This document shows, one piece after another, positions 34,912 through 43,484 of a stretch of DNA of 64,000 bases. A program made the position numbers and the translations under genes. The stretch lies in contig NZ_FXAO01000003.1 of assembly GCF_900177645.1 (NCBI RefSeq), positions 372,001 to 436,000 on the forward strand. The letters are read 5' to 3'. How positions within the stretch are numbered: position 1 is the stretch's first letter; each line of letters begins with the position of its first letter. A model generated the notes under the pieces. The model saw only the letters and a program-made list of their open reading frames with translations. It did no database searches and was not told the DNA's origin. Source of the stretch: Arenibacter troitsensis (lineage in GTDB: Bacteria > Bacteroidota > Bacteroidia > Flavobacteriales > Flavobacteriaceae).

Positions 34912-36375
34912 ATGAACTCGGACGTAAAAACTATATTTTCATCCTACCACAACAATGCCCAACTTTTTGATGAAGTTTTTGATTCCAATGGGGTTGCCAA
35001 AAATGTATATCAAAAATTATTGGATTTGTACGGCAATCATTCCATTCAGGAATATGTGCAATTGAACAATAAGGCAAAGGCCTCATTTTTTAACCAAGGA
35101 ATAACTTTTCAGGTCTATGACAATAAAGTGACCCAGGAAAAGATATTTCCATTTGATCTTTTTCCTAGAATTATAGACGAAGATGAATGGGAAATCATTG
35201 AAAAGGGGGCCATACAGCGCAGTAAGGCCTTGAACCTATTTCTATGGGACATATATCACGACAAAAAGATTATCAAGGATGGGATAGTCCCATTAGACCT
35301 TATAAGTTCCTCTGCCAACTACTTGCATCAAATGATTGGAGTAGATCCACCAGGAGGCATATACAACCATATTTCAGGCACAGATATCATCAAACACTCG
35401 GACGGCCATTATTATGTGCTTGAAGACAATATTAGATGCCCCTCCGGTGTAAGCTATGTTATTTGCAATCGCACAGCATTAAAGAGAGCCCTTTTCGGAG
35501 TTTTTAACCACTATAAAACCCATTCGGTAACCAATTACGCCGAAAACCTCTTAGAGATTCTGGAAAGTGTAAAACCGAAAGGGGTGGATGTTCCAAATTG
35601 CGTGGTCCTTACCCCTGGGATGTACAACTCTGCCTTTTATGAACACTCCTATCTTGCCAAAGCCATGGGTGTGGAATTGGTTGAAGGCCGGGATCTGTTC
35701 GTTGAGAACGACTTTGTCTATATGAAGACGATTCGTGGCCCCATAAAAGTTGATGTCATTTATCGCCGTGTTGATGACCTATACATGGATCCCTTGGAGT
35801 TCAAACCTGAGTCGGCACTCGGGGTACCCGGGCTGTTCGCAGCCTATAGAAAGGGCAACGTTTGTTTGGCAAATGCACCAGGAACCGGTGTGGCAGATGA
35901 TAAGGCCATATATACCTATATGCCGCAGATCATTAAATACTATTTGGACGAGACACCTATACTAAACAATGTCCACACCTATCACTGTAGTAGGCCCGAT
36001 GAGCTTAAATATGTATTGGAACACATTCATGAACTAGTGATAAAACCCGTAGACGAAGCTGGCGGATATGGCATTTCCATTGGCAACCGACTCACTAAGG
36101 ATGAAATTAAGGTAGTCCAGGAAGAGATAAAACAAAACCCAAGGAAATATATTGCACAACCCATCATGTCCTTGTCCGTGCATCCTACCTATATAGATGA
36201 GAGCGAATCCTTTGAACAGCGACACGTGGATTTAAGAACGTTTACACTATTGGGTCATGAAAAGGAATTTGTACTTAAGGGAGGACTCTCAAGAGTAGCC
36301 TTAAAAAGAGGCAACCTCATTGTAAATTCCTCACAGGGAGGAGGTTCCAAAGACACTTGGGTATTAAAAAAATAA
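34912..36375 (+). CDS. Circularly permuted type 2 ATP-grasp protein
   Basis: A 487 aa protein of the CP-ATP-grasp type 2 group (PF14403/PF04174 type). Seen: FPRIIDEDEWEIIEKGAIQR, NNHI-like IYNHISGTDIIK, YYVLEDNIRCPSGVSYVICNR, PGMYNSAFYEH, KPVDEAGGYG with a nucleotide-binding glycine turn. ATP-grasp enzymes form amide or thioester bonds from a carboxylate through an acyl phosphate. The two genes downstream (alpha-E and transglutaminase) form the same trio seen in many bacteria and predicted by comparative genomics to make or process a peptide-like bond. The substrate is unknown. Confidence 0.88.
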   Translation: MNSDVKTIFSSYHNNAQLFDEVFDSNGVAKNVYQKLLDLYGNHSIQEYVQLNNKAKASFFNQGITFQVYDNKVTQEKIFPFDLFPRIIDEDEWEIIEKGAIQRSKALNLFLWDIYHDKKIIKDGIVPLDLISSSANYLHQMIGVDPPGGIYNHISGTDIIKHSDGHYYVLEDNIRCPSGVSYVICNRTALKRALFGVFNHYKTHSVTNYAENLLEILESVKPKGVDVPNCVVLTPGMYNSAFYEHSYLAKAMGVELVEGRDLFVENDFVYMKTIRGPIKVDVIYRRVDDLYMDPLEFKPESALGVPGLFAAYRKGNVCLANAPGTGVADDKAIYTYMPQIIKYYLDETPILNNVHTYHCSRPDELKYVLEHIHELVIKPVDEAGGYGISIGNRLTKDEIKVVQEEIKQNPRKYIAQPIMSLSVHPTYIDESESFEQRHVDLRTFTLLGHEKEFVLKGGLSRVALKRGNLIVNSSQGGGSKDTWVLKK

Positions 36376-36384
36376 AACAAGCTT

Positions 36385-37332
36385 ATGTTAGCAAGAGTTG
36401 CCAATAACCTTTTTTGGATGGGGCGTTATATAGAGCGCGCCGAGCATGTTGCCAGATATCTGAACGTCAATTATTTTTCGTCTCTGGATGCGCCTAACGA
36501 ACTTTCACAATCCAGGCAATTTGTACTGCGCTCCATGATGTTCTTTGTTGGGGAACCTATAGTGGACGAATCCGTAATTCTCAAGGAAGAGGATATTCTT
36601 TACAATATTGGCCTAAACCCGGCCCTACCCTATTCGGTGATCAACAATGTAAAATTTGCGCGTGAAAATGCCAATAGTGCCAGAGACCTTATATCTACGG
36701 AACTATACGAATCCATAAACAAATTCTATCATTTTGTAATCAATTATTCAGTTGAGGATTTCACTAAAAAGGGGTTGTATGATTTTACCGTAAACATCAC
36801 TGAGATGACCGCCATTTTAAGAGGCAAGATCCGGGGCACCCTTTTGCACGATGAAGTGTATGCCATTATCATGCTCGGCATAAATTTGGAAAGGGCCACA
36901 CAGGTAATTCGGATCATTAACGCCAAATACAATGATGCAGTAAGGGCCAAAGGCAGTTATGGCGACAAAATAGGCCATAGTTTTGAATGGATCACTTTAC
37001 TTAAATGTGTAGAATCCTATGATATGATGCGCAGGTATTATAAAAAGACCCCTACGAGCATCTCTACCTTGGAATTTTTAATCTTAAACCCGGATTGTCC
37101 AAGATCGGTCATCAACAGCATCAACCAGGTCCATAAACATATTAGGGTATTGGATGAATCCAAATCTCCCAACAAAAACTCCACCGCCTTTTTAATAAGC
37201 AAAGTTAAAGGGGAGTATGAATTTAAGTATGCCGAGGAAATTGAAGAGGACATCCAAGGTTTTATTGAAAAAATTCTTGATAATCTAGTGCAGATTAGCC
37301 TTAAAATGGAAAACGAGTTTTTTAACTATTGA
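36385..37332 (+). CDS. Alpha-E domain protein
   Basis: A 315 aa protein whose N-terminus MLARVANNLFWMGRYIERAEHVAR matches the alpha-E domain, an all-helical domain nearly always encoded next to CP-ATP-grasp proteins. It has no known catalytic residues and may guide or hold the ATP-grasp enzyme. It begins nine bases after the ATP-grasp stop, so the two are cotranscribed. Confidence 0.88.
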   Translation: MLARVANNLFWMGRYIERAEHVARYLNVNYFSSLDAPNELSQSRQFVLRSMMFFVGEPIVDESVILKEEDILYNIGLNPALPYSVINNVKFARENANSARDLISTELYESINKFYHFVINYSVEDFTKKGLYDFTVNITEMTAILRGKIRGTLLHDEVYAIIMLGINLERATQVIRIINAKYNDAVRAKGSYGDKIGHSFEWITLLKCVESYDMMRRYYKKTPTSISTLEFLILNPDCPRSVINSINQVHKHIRVLDESKSPNKNSTAFLISKVKGEYEFKYAEEIEEDIQGFIEKILDNLVQISLKMENEFFNY

Positions 37333-37356
37333 TTTTAAACCATTGACCTACATTTG
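37329..37356 (+). promoter_or_regulatory. Promoter of the transglutaminase gene
   Basis: TTG at 37329-37331 and TACATTTG at 37349-37356, 17 bp apart, match the Bacteroidetes consensus. It lies at the end of the alpha-E gene and suggests extra transcription of the transglutaminase. Confidence 0.5.
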
Positions 37357-37374
37357 CATTAAGAACCACATGAA

Positions 37375-38226
37375 ATGTCTTTGGAATATTCAATTACCTA
37401 TAATGCCGAAAATGAATACGAAAATCCAGTAGAAAATGCCTCTTGGCAATTTCTAATCGTACCCGAAAATAATGACACGCAAGAATTATTGCATGTAGAC
37501 ATTAAGAATTCATTGGGTGCCAAAAATGAGTTTTCGGAAAATGGTTATGGTTTTCGGACTGTACGCATCAATACCTGGGAGAAATTCCAAAAATTAAATA
37601 TTAGGGCTACTTTTAAACTAAAGAAAAAAAGCTTCAATCCTTTTGGACAAGTTCCTATCTTTGATATCGTAAGCAATTATGAACTTGTTCAAAGTTTGGA
37701 TTTCAAGGTAGATTTTGAGCCTTTTTTAGGACAGACAAAATTTACAACCTTACCCCAAGGTTCAATAAATCTTTTTGTTTTTGATACTGCCTTAAGTATA
37801 TTCGATAATCTTCTAACATTAAATACCTGGATCTATCAGTTCATTAAATTCAACACCGGTGTAACCCACGTAAATACACTCTTGGAAGAAGTACTTGAAA
37901 ACCCAGAAGGTGTATGTCAGGATTTTGCACATTTATTTTGTGCCTTGGCCCGGGCCAATAAGATACCCACCCGCTATGTTTGCGGATATTTACATCAGGG
38001 AAATGGATACTTTGGGGACTCGCAGATGCACGCTTGGGTAGAGACCTACGTGCCTCAGGTGGGCTGGGTAGGCTTTGACCCTACCAACAATTTATTGGTA
38101 GACGACAACCACATTAAAGTAGCCCACGGTAAGGACTTTAATGATTGCTCTCCTTTAAAAGGGGTAGTTTACTCCTATGGAGCCAACAAAACCTCCCATA
38201 ACGTAGAGATACAGGCGCAACAGTAA
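37375..38226 (+). CDS. Transglutaminase-like protein with N-terminal beta domain
   Basis: A 283 aa protein. Residues 1-150 form a beta-rich domain common in bacterial transglutaminase-like proteins, and the core has the catalytic triad Cys181 (GVCQDFAH), His219 (MHAWVE) and Asp235 (VGFDPTNN). Such papain-like enzymes cleave or form amide bonds between Gln-type and Lys-type groups, or hydrolyse peptides. It completes the trio with ATP-grasp and alpha-E genes; its role here may be to remove or attach the product of the ATP-grasp enzyme. No signal peptide is seen. Confidence 0.88.
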   Translation: MSLEYSITYNAENEYENPVENASWQFLIVPENNDTQELLHVDIKNSLGAKNEFSENGYGFRTVRINTWEKFQKLNIRATFKLKKKSFNPFGQVPIFDIVSNYELVQSLDFKVDFEPFLGQTKFTTLPQGSINLFVFDTALSIFDNLLTLNTWIYQFIKFNTGVTHVNTLLEEVLENPEGVCQDFAHLFCALARANKIPTRYVCGYLHQGNGYFGDSQMHAWVETYVPQVGWVGFDPTNNLLVDDNHIKVAHGKDFNDCSPLKGVVYSYGANKTSHNVEIQAQQ

Positions 38227-38293
38227 ATAACATTCCCCGTTTGGTCCAAAATCAAAAAAAAGAATCCTATTTTTGGCTGAAAATAATTAGGAT

Positions 38294-39392
38294 ATGATAA
38301 CCACGGACCATTATAAGAGTCTCATTGATCGCCTTGGTGCGTTAAGGAGGTATCTTTGACATAGATGCCAAGCTTATAGAAATAGAAAACGAGGAAGAGA
38401 AAACCTTGGCCCCAGACTTTTGGAACCACCCTCAGGAAGCACAGGAGCAAATGAAGTTAATCCAGTCCAAAAAGCAATGGGTAGATGACTTTAATGCCGC
38501 TAAAAGTTTAGTGGCAGATCTTGAGATTTTTTTGGAATTTCAGAAAGAGGGTGAAATGTCGGAAGCCGATGTTGAAGACCATTACGACAAGACCATAGAG
38601 GCCCTGGAAAAATTGGAATTCAAAAACATGCTCTCTGCAGAGGGGGATGAACTTACGGCCATACTCCAAATAACGGCAGGTGCCGGAGGTACCGAAAGCT
38701 GTGATTGGGCATCCATGCTCATGAGGATGTACATGATGTGGAGTGAAAAAAATGGATACAAGGTAAAAGAGCTCAATTATCAGGAAGGAGATGTTGCAGG
38801 TATAAAAACCGTAACCTTGGAAATTGAGGGCGATTATAGCTTTGGATGGCTAAAAGGAGAAAACGGAGTACACCGGTTGGTACGCATTTCCCCTTTTGAC
38901 AGTAATGCCAAGCGCCATACCTCCTTTGCATCCGTTTACGTATACCCTTTGGTAGACGACAGTATAGAAATTGATATTAATCCGGCCGACGTGGAGATTA
39001 CCACTGCCAGATCTAGTGGAGCTGGGGGACAGAATGTCAATAAAGTAGAAACCAAGGTGCAACTGACCCACAAACCTTCTGGAATCCAGATTTCCTGTTC
39101 GGATTCAAGATCACAGCATGACAATAGGGCTACTGCTTTAAAAATGTTGAAATCCCAATTGTACGAAATAGAATTGCGCAAGAAAATGGAAGCCAGACAG
39201 GAAATTGAGTCCTCCAAAATGAAAATTGAATGGGGCTCACAGATCAGGAATTATGTAATGCACCCCTACAAACTGGTAAAGGATGTGCGTACCGGGGAGG
39301 AAACGGGCAACGTAGAAGCGGTCATGGACGGTAGTATAGATCAGTTCTTAAAAGCCTATCTAATGATGATGGGGCAAAAGGAAGAAAGTTGA
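38294..39392 (+). CDS. prfB: Peptide chain release factor 2, with programmed +1 frameshift
   Basis: Starts at ATG 38294. The first 21 codons end at CTT followed by an in-frame TGA at 38357-38359; the ribosome must slip +1 (CTT TGA C becomes CTT GAC) to read on. The rest of the gene is in the other frame. Total 365 aa, the usual RF2 length. An internal Shine-Dalgarno-like AGGAGG (38345-38350) lies three bases before the slip codon, as in other bacteria. The GGQ motif for peptidyl hydrolysis ([10 protein letters not shown]) and the SPF tripeptide ([14 protein letters not shown]) for UGA/UAA recognition are present. The switch makes RF2 regulate its own synthesis. Confidence 0.95.
38341..38360 (+). 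promoter_or_regulatory. prfB: RF2 programmed frameshift site
   Basis: The AGGAGG stimulator, TAT spacer and slippery CTT TGA C all occur here. When RF2 is scarce, the UGA is read slowly and the ribosome shifts +1. Confidence 0.93.
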
Positions 39393-39530
39393 TCATTGAA
39401 TTCCTAACAGAAGCTGTTAAATTGATAAGGACCTAGGGCAAAAAGTTTTGGGTATCCAGTCTAAAGGTTTTCATCATGACCCATAAATATCCAACCACTT
39501 TTGGCGGCAAAACTTAAAACTAAATAAATT

Positions 39531-39875
39531 ATGATCAAAATATATCACAACCCCAGATGTGGAAAGTCCAGGGAAGGATTGGCCATTCTTGAGAATTCGG
39601 AAAACGATTTTGAGATAATAAAATATCTTGAAAATGTGCCTAGCAAAAATGAACTTGCAGCTATTATAAAAATTTTAGGCATATCACCTATGCAATTGGT
39701 GCGAACCAATGAAGCCATTTGGAAAGAAAAATTCAAGGGAAAATCCATGACGGACGATGAAGTGATTGCGGCCATGGTAGCTTTTCCCAAACTCATAGAA
39801 CGGCCCATTGTCATCAAGGACAAGAAAGGTGTGGTTGGACGGCCTCCTGAAAAAATAAAGGACCTTTTTAATTAG
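39531..39875 (+). CDS. ArsC/Spx-like arsenate reductase family protein
   Basis: A 114 aa ArsC-family protein with the N-terminal CysX loop: Cys10 in HNPRCGKSREGL. The C-terminal RPIVIKDKKGVVGRPPEKI fits the arsenate-binding arginines. The family reduces arsenate with glutaredoxin or glutathione, but many members in Bacteroidetes serve other redox roles. No ars operon is nearby, so the true function is open. Confidence 0.82.
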   Translation: MIKIYHNPRCGKSREGLAILENSENDFEIIKYLENVPSKNELAAIIKILGISPMQLVRTNEAIWKEKFKGKSMTDDEVIAAMVAFPKLIERPIVIKDKKGVVGRPPEKIKDLFN

Positions 39876-40004
39876 TATCCATGTTAAAATGCTTGGTAAG
39901 GGAAGCAATTATCATTACATTAATTACTTCACAGTAAATTAGACTACTAAGCGCCAAGGAACGGCACAGTTCTTGAAACACTCAATTTAACAAACATTTA
40001 ACCA

Positions 40005-40032
40005 TTGAGGGTTAAACCATCTATTAATTTTG
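40005..40032 (+). promoter_or_regulatory. Promoter of the YG-rich protein/TonB receptor pair
   Basis: TTG at 40005-40007 and TAATTTTG at 40025-40032, 17 bp apart, fit the consensus well. This TTG is not a start codon; the ATG at 40056 is 23 bases after the -7 box. Confidence 0.6.
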
Positions 40033-40055
40033 GAATCCCATTAACCATTGAAGTT

Positions 40056-40550
40056 ATGAAAACTGACAAGAAATTATTTTTTAGTGTTTTATTTATCGTA
40101 TTATCCTTTCCCTTTTTAAATGCCCAATATGGCTACGGAAATGGTTATGGATATGGATACGGAGGATATGGAGGGTATGGCAGACAAAGAAACAGTATTC
40201 CGCAAGTACAGGAAACTCCGAAGGAGCCGGAAAAATTAACGGCAGATCAAATTGTAGATCAGGAAATGCCCGGAATAACCGAGAAATTAGGTTTAAATCC
40301 GTTTGAAGAAGCTGTTTTGAGTACCACCTTAAAAAAGTACCTGCAAGAAAGAATTGAATTGCAGATTCTGGACTTGCCTCCAGATAAAATGAGGGAGAGT
40401 TATGAAAAAATTACCCAAAAGCAAGACGAAGAACTTATGGCAGGACTACCTGCCGAGAAATATGAGGCCTTTGTAGAACTGCAGAAAAACGGTTTTAAAA
40501 AGGTTAAGGAAAAAAAGAAGAAAAAGAAGAAAAACAAATCCAAAACATAG
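40056..40550 (+). CDS. Secreted protein with YG-rich repeats and Lys-rich tail
   Basis: A 164 aa protein. Signal peptide at residues 1-23 (LFFSVLFIVLSFPFLNAQ), then a tyrosine/glycine run (GYGNGYGYGYGGYGGYG), then an acidic alpha-helical region (LTADQIVDQEMPGITEKLGL) and a tail of lysines. The mid-section might be a small helical domain. It precedes the TonB receptor by three bases, so the two are made together. I do not recognise a family; the YG run could be adhesive or interact with the receptor. Confidence 0.65.
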   Translation: MKTDKKLFFSVLFIVLSFPFLNAQYGYGNGYGYGYGGYGGYGRQRNSIPQVQETPKEPEKLTADQIVDQEMPGITEKLGLNPFEEAVLSTTLKKYLQERIELQILDLPPDKMRESYEKITQKQDEELMAGLPAEKYEAFVELQKNGFKKVKEKKKKKKKNKSKT

Positions 40551-40553
40551 CAC

Positions 40554-43064
40554 ATGAACAAAGTACTCCCAGTTACACTATTTCTACTTTCTTTAGTAGG
40601 TTACGCTCAAGGAGCCCAAGGCCCACAAGAACCAATAAAAATAACTGGGACCGTTTTGGACCAAGAAACAAATCAACCCTTGGAATATGCCACTTTGGTA
40701 CTCCAAAGTGTTAGAAATCCTGAAAAAATAACGGGTGGCATCACCGATGCCTCCGGAAAATTTGAAGTTGAAACAGCTCCGGGCAACTACAATGTTAGTG
40801 TAGAGTACATCTCCTATAAATCCTATAAATTAAATAATCAAAGTTTAAGATCTTCCACGGATCTTGGTTTAATTCGCCTTTCCTTGGACGTTGCCCAATT
40901 GGCAGAAGTAGAAGTGGTCGGTGAGCGCACAACAGTGGAATTGCGACTGGATAAAAAGGTATATAACGTTGGTTCGGATCTAACCGTTAAAGGTGGTTCG
41001 GTAACCGATGTACTAAGCAACGTACCCTCGGTCTCCGTGGATGTGGAAGGCAATATTAGCCTTAGGGGAAACGAAAGTGTCAGAATCCTTATTAACGGCA
41101 AACCATCGGCCTTGTCAGGCCTGAGTCCGGAGGCCCTGCAACAGTTGCCCGCGGATGCCATAGAAAAGGTAGAGGTAATTACCAACCCTTCCGCCAGGTA
41201 TGATGCCGAAGGTACAGCAGGTATTTTGAATATTATATTAAAGCAGAGCAAGACGGCAGGAGTAAATGGATCCGTCAATGTTTATACAGGGCATCCAGAA
41301 ACTTATGGAGGTTCCTTAAGTCTAAATTTAAGACGCGATAACTTCAATATCTTCACCAATACTACCTACCGTTATCGTAGCGGCCCGGGGAATGCGTTGT
41401 TCAACCAAGAGAACTTTGATAGTAATGGCAATACCTTAAGTTATCAAAATGAAATAAGGGATTACCAAAGAAAGGACAAAAGCTTCAATACCAATGTTGG
41501 TTTTGAACTGTTTTTTGATGAGAGTAGCAGCATTACCAATTCTTTTGTGTTTAGCAAATCCAATGGGGACAACAGTGTTGATGTGGATTTTTCCAATTTT
41601 GATGCCAATAGAACCCCAACCATCCAAAGAAACCGATTTACCATGGAGGATGAATTTGAGGAGGAGGTTCAATACTCTTTGAATTACCAGAAGAAATTTG
41701 AAAGGGAAGGACATACCCTTACGTTCGACTACCAGTACTCAAAGGGAATCGACAATGAAAATTCTATCATCGAAGAAGTTATATTAGGGGATAATATTGC
41801 TTTGGATACCGAAAGGACCATAGACGACCAAACACAGGTATCCCAATTGGTGCAAATGGATTATGTACTTCCCTTTGGAAAGGATAACCAGTCCCAATTT
41901 GAACTTGGGTATCGCGGTACCTTCAATAATAACAATACCGATTTTGATTTTGGCATACAGCAGCCTAATGGGGATTTCAATAGTGATACCAACTTCAGCA
42001 ATGAATTAAACTACAAGGAATACGTTAATGCGGCCTATGCGCAGTTGGGATCCAAATTTAACAAATTCAGTATTCTGGGTGGGTTAAGAATGGAAGCTTC
42101 GGATATCGGGATAGAGCTGGTGAATTCCAACGAACTTACCAATAAGGATTATGTAAATTGGTTTCCATCTATATTCTTGGGTTATGAGTTCTCCGAGAAG
42201 GAACAAATTACCTTGAGCTACAGTAAAAGACTTAGAAGACCCCGGTCTAGATTTATCAACCCATTCCCTTCCAGATCCAGTAACACCAATCTATTTCAAG
42301 GAAATGCGGATTTAGACCCTACTTTTACCGATTCATACGACTTGGGATATTTGAAAAGATGGGATAAGTTTACTTTTACTACCTCTGGATACTTTAACAG
42401 ATCTACCGGAGTATTTCAATTTGTTTCAAGGGAAACTGGCGACTTTGTAACCATTGAAAATCCAGACGACCCACAAAATCCCATTGTAGTACCCGTACAG
42501 GTGCGAAGCCCTATAAATCTTGCTACCGAAGAGCGTTTAGGTATGGAGTTCACTACTACCTATACCCCAAAAAGAAATTGGAGATTGACATGGAACCTCA
42601 ATGCTTTCTACAGGGATTTACAAGGGGACTACACCTACACCAACAGTCAGGATGAAGTAATTGTTCAAAATTTTGATGCCGACAACTTCTCCTGGTTTAC
42701 CCGCTTTAGTGCTAAAATACCTTTGCCGGGGAAAATCGATTTTCAGACCAACTTCTTTTATATGGGCCCTTCCGAAGATGCACAAAACACCAATAAGGGC
42801 ATGTTGAGTTCAGATCTTGGCTTAAGCAAGGATATTTTAAAGGACAAAGGTTCCCTGACTTTAAACGTAGGGGACATATTCAATTCCAGAAAACGTAGAA
42901 GCGATACCAGAACCGAGAATGTTGCCACCTATAGCGAATTTCAATTTAGGCAAAGGCAAATTACCCTGTCCTTTCAATACAGGTTCAACCAACCTCAAAA
43001 CAAGAATGATAGAAACAGGCAAGGCAGAAGTGGCGGCGGGGAAGATATGGACTTTGAAGGGTAA
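40554..43064 (+). CDS. TonB-dependent receptor with CarboxypepD_reg-like N-terminal domain
   Basis: An 836 aa outer-membrane protein. Signal peptide 1-19, CarboxypepD_reg-like beta domain (about 28-110, TGTVLDQETNQPLEYATLVLQS), a plug-like domain (about 120-215, VTDVLSNVPSVSVDVEGNISLRGNESVRILINGKPSAL), and a beta-barrel of the outer-membrane barrel family to the C-terminus. The last ~20 residues are Asn/Arg/Gly-rich instead of a clear terminal strand. It should import or export a ligand using TonB, but the ligand is not evident; no SusD-like partner is nearby, so it is not a canonical PUL pair. Confidence 0.88.
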   Translation: MNKVLPVTLFLLSLVGYAQGAQGPQEPIKITGTVLDQETNQPLEYATLVLQSVRNPEKITGGITDASGKFEVETAPGNYNVSVEYISYKSYKLNNQSLRSSTDLGLIRLSLDVAQLAEVEVVGERTTVELRLDKKVYNVGSDLTVKGGSVTDVLSNVPSVSVDVEGNISLRGNESVRILINGKPSALSGLSPEALQQLPADAIEKVEVITNPSARYDAEGTAGILNIILKQSKTAGVNGSVNVYTGHPETYGGSLSLNLRRDNFNIFTNTTYRYRSGPGNALFNQENFDSNGNTLSYQNEIRDYQRKDKSFNTNVGFELFFDESSSITNSFVFSKSNGDNSVDVDFSNFDANRTPTIQRNRFTMEDEFEEEVQYSLNYQKKFEREGHTLTFDYQYSKGIDNENSIIEEVILGDNIALDTERTIDDQTQVSQLVQMDYVLPFGKDNQSQFELGYRGTFNNNNTDFDFGIQQPNGDFNSDTNFSNELNYKEYVNAAYAQLGSKFNKFSILGGLRMEASDIGIELVNSNELTNKDYVNWFPSIFLGYEFSEKEQITLSYSKRLRRPRSRFINPFPSRSSNTNLFQGNADLDPTFTDSYDLGYLKRWDKFTFTTSGYFNRSTGVFQFVSRETGDFVTIENPDDPQNPIVVPVQVRSPINLATEERLGMEFTTTYTPKRNWRLTWNLNAFYRDLQGDYTYTNSQDEVIVQNFDADNFSWFTRFSAKIPLPGKIDFQTNFFYMGPSEDAQNTNKGMLSSDLGLSKDILKDKGSLTLNVGDIFNSRKRRSDTRTENVATYSEFQFRQRQITLSFQYRFNQPQNKNDRNRQGRSGGGEDMDFEG

Positions 43065-43085
43065 TAGAATTAGACTCTTAAACAC

Positions 43086-43113
43086 AAAAAGGGAGCCGAT
43101 GGGCTCCCTTTTT
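43086..43113. terminator. Terminator between TonB receptor and small membrane gene
   Basis: Stem gggagcc / ggctccc (43091-43097 with 43102-43108), loop gatg, with A-run before and T-run after. It serves both convergent genes. Confidence 0.8.
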
Positions 43114-43140
43114 TATTTACTATATATTATCGACGTATCC

Positions 43141-43314
43141 CTATTGGTTACGTTTGGCTTTTTTAGCTTCGCGCTTTTCTTTCAATATTTCCAAGATAGA
43201 ACCTCCTATCCAGTAGGGAATAACAAAAGTCAACAAAAAAATCATCAACCAAAACCCGATGGTTAAGATGGTCAAAAATGCTAAAAACCCTAAATATTGG
43301 TCAAAATCGAACAT
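43141..43314 (-). CDS. 57 aa membrane protein
   Basis: Minus strand, ATG at 43314 to TAG at 43141. One to two hydrophobic segments (LGFLAFLTILTIGFWLMIFLLTFVI, split in the middle) followed by IGGSILEILKEKREAKKAKRN, a basic cytoplasmic tail. The 57 aa length, the start and the convergent position with the receptor gene support a real gene. No name for it; related small proteins occur in Flavobacteriaceae by my recollection. Confidence 0.62.
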   Translation of the reverse strand: MFDFDQYLGFLAFLTILTIGFWLMIFLLTFVIPYWIGGSILEILKEKREAKKAKRNQ

Positions 43315-43484
43315 GATTGCTATGTTTTTTTAATGGTGGTACAAAGATATCAAAATCTAAGTTATTATTCCAAGGGCTATTTAAAATAATTTAACTTAAG
43401 TACACAAACTTCATCAATTAATCCTTCCTCACTACCACACTAGCTTACATTTGCTAACAAAAGGAAAAGAAAGTTACAAATCAC

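Noticed and set aside
40005-40055. Longer start (TTG 40005) of the YG-rich protein
   Set aside because: This TTG is the -33 element of a good promoter, and the ATG at 40056 gives a proper signal peptide.
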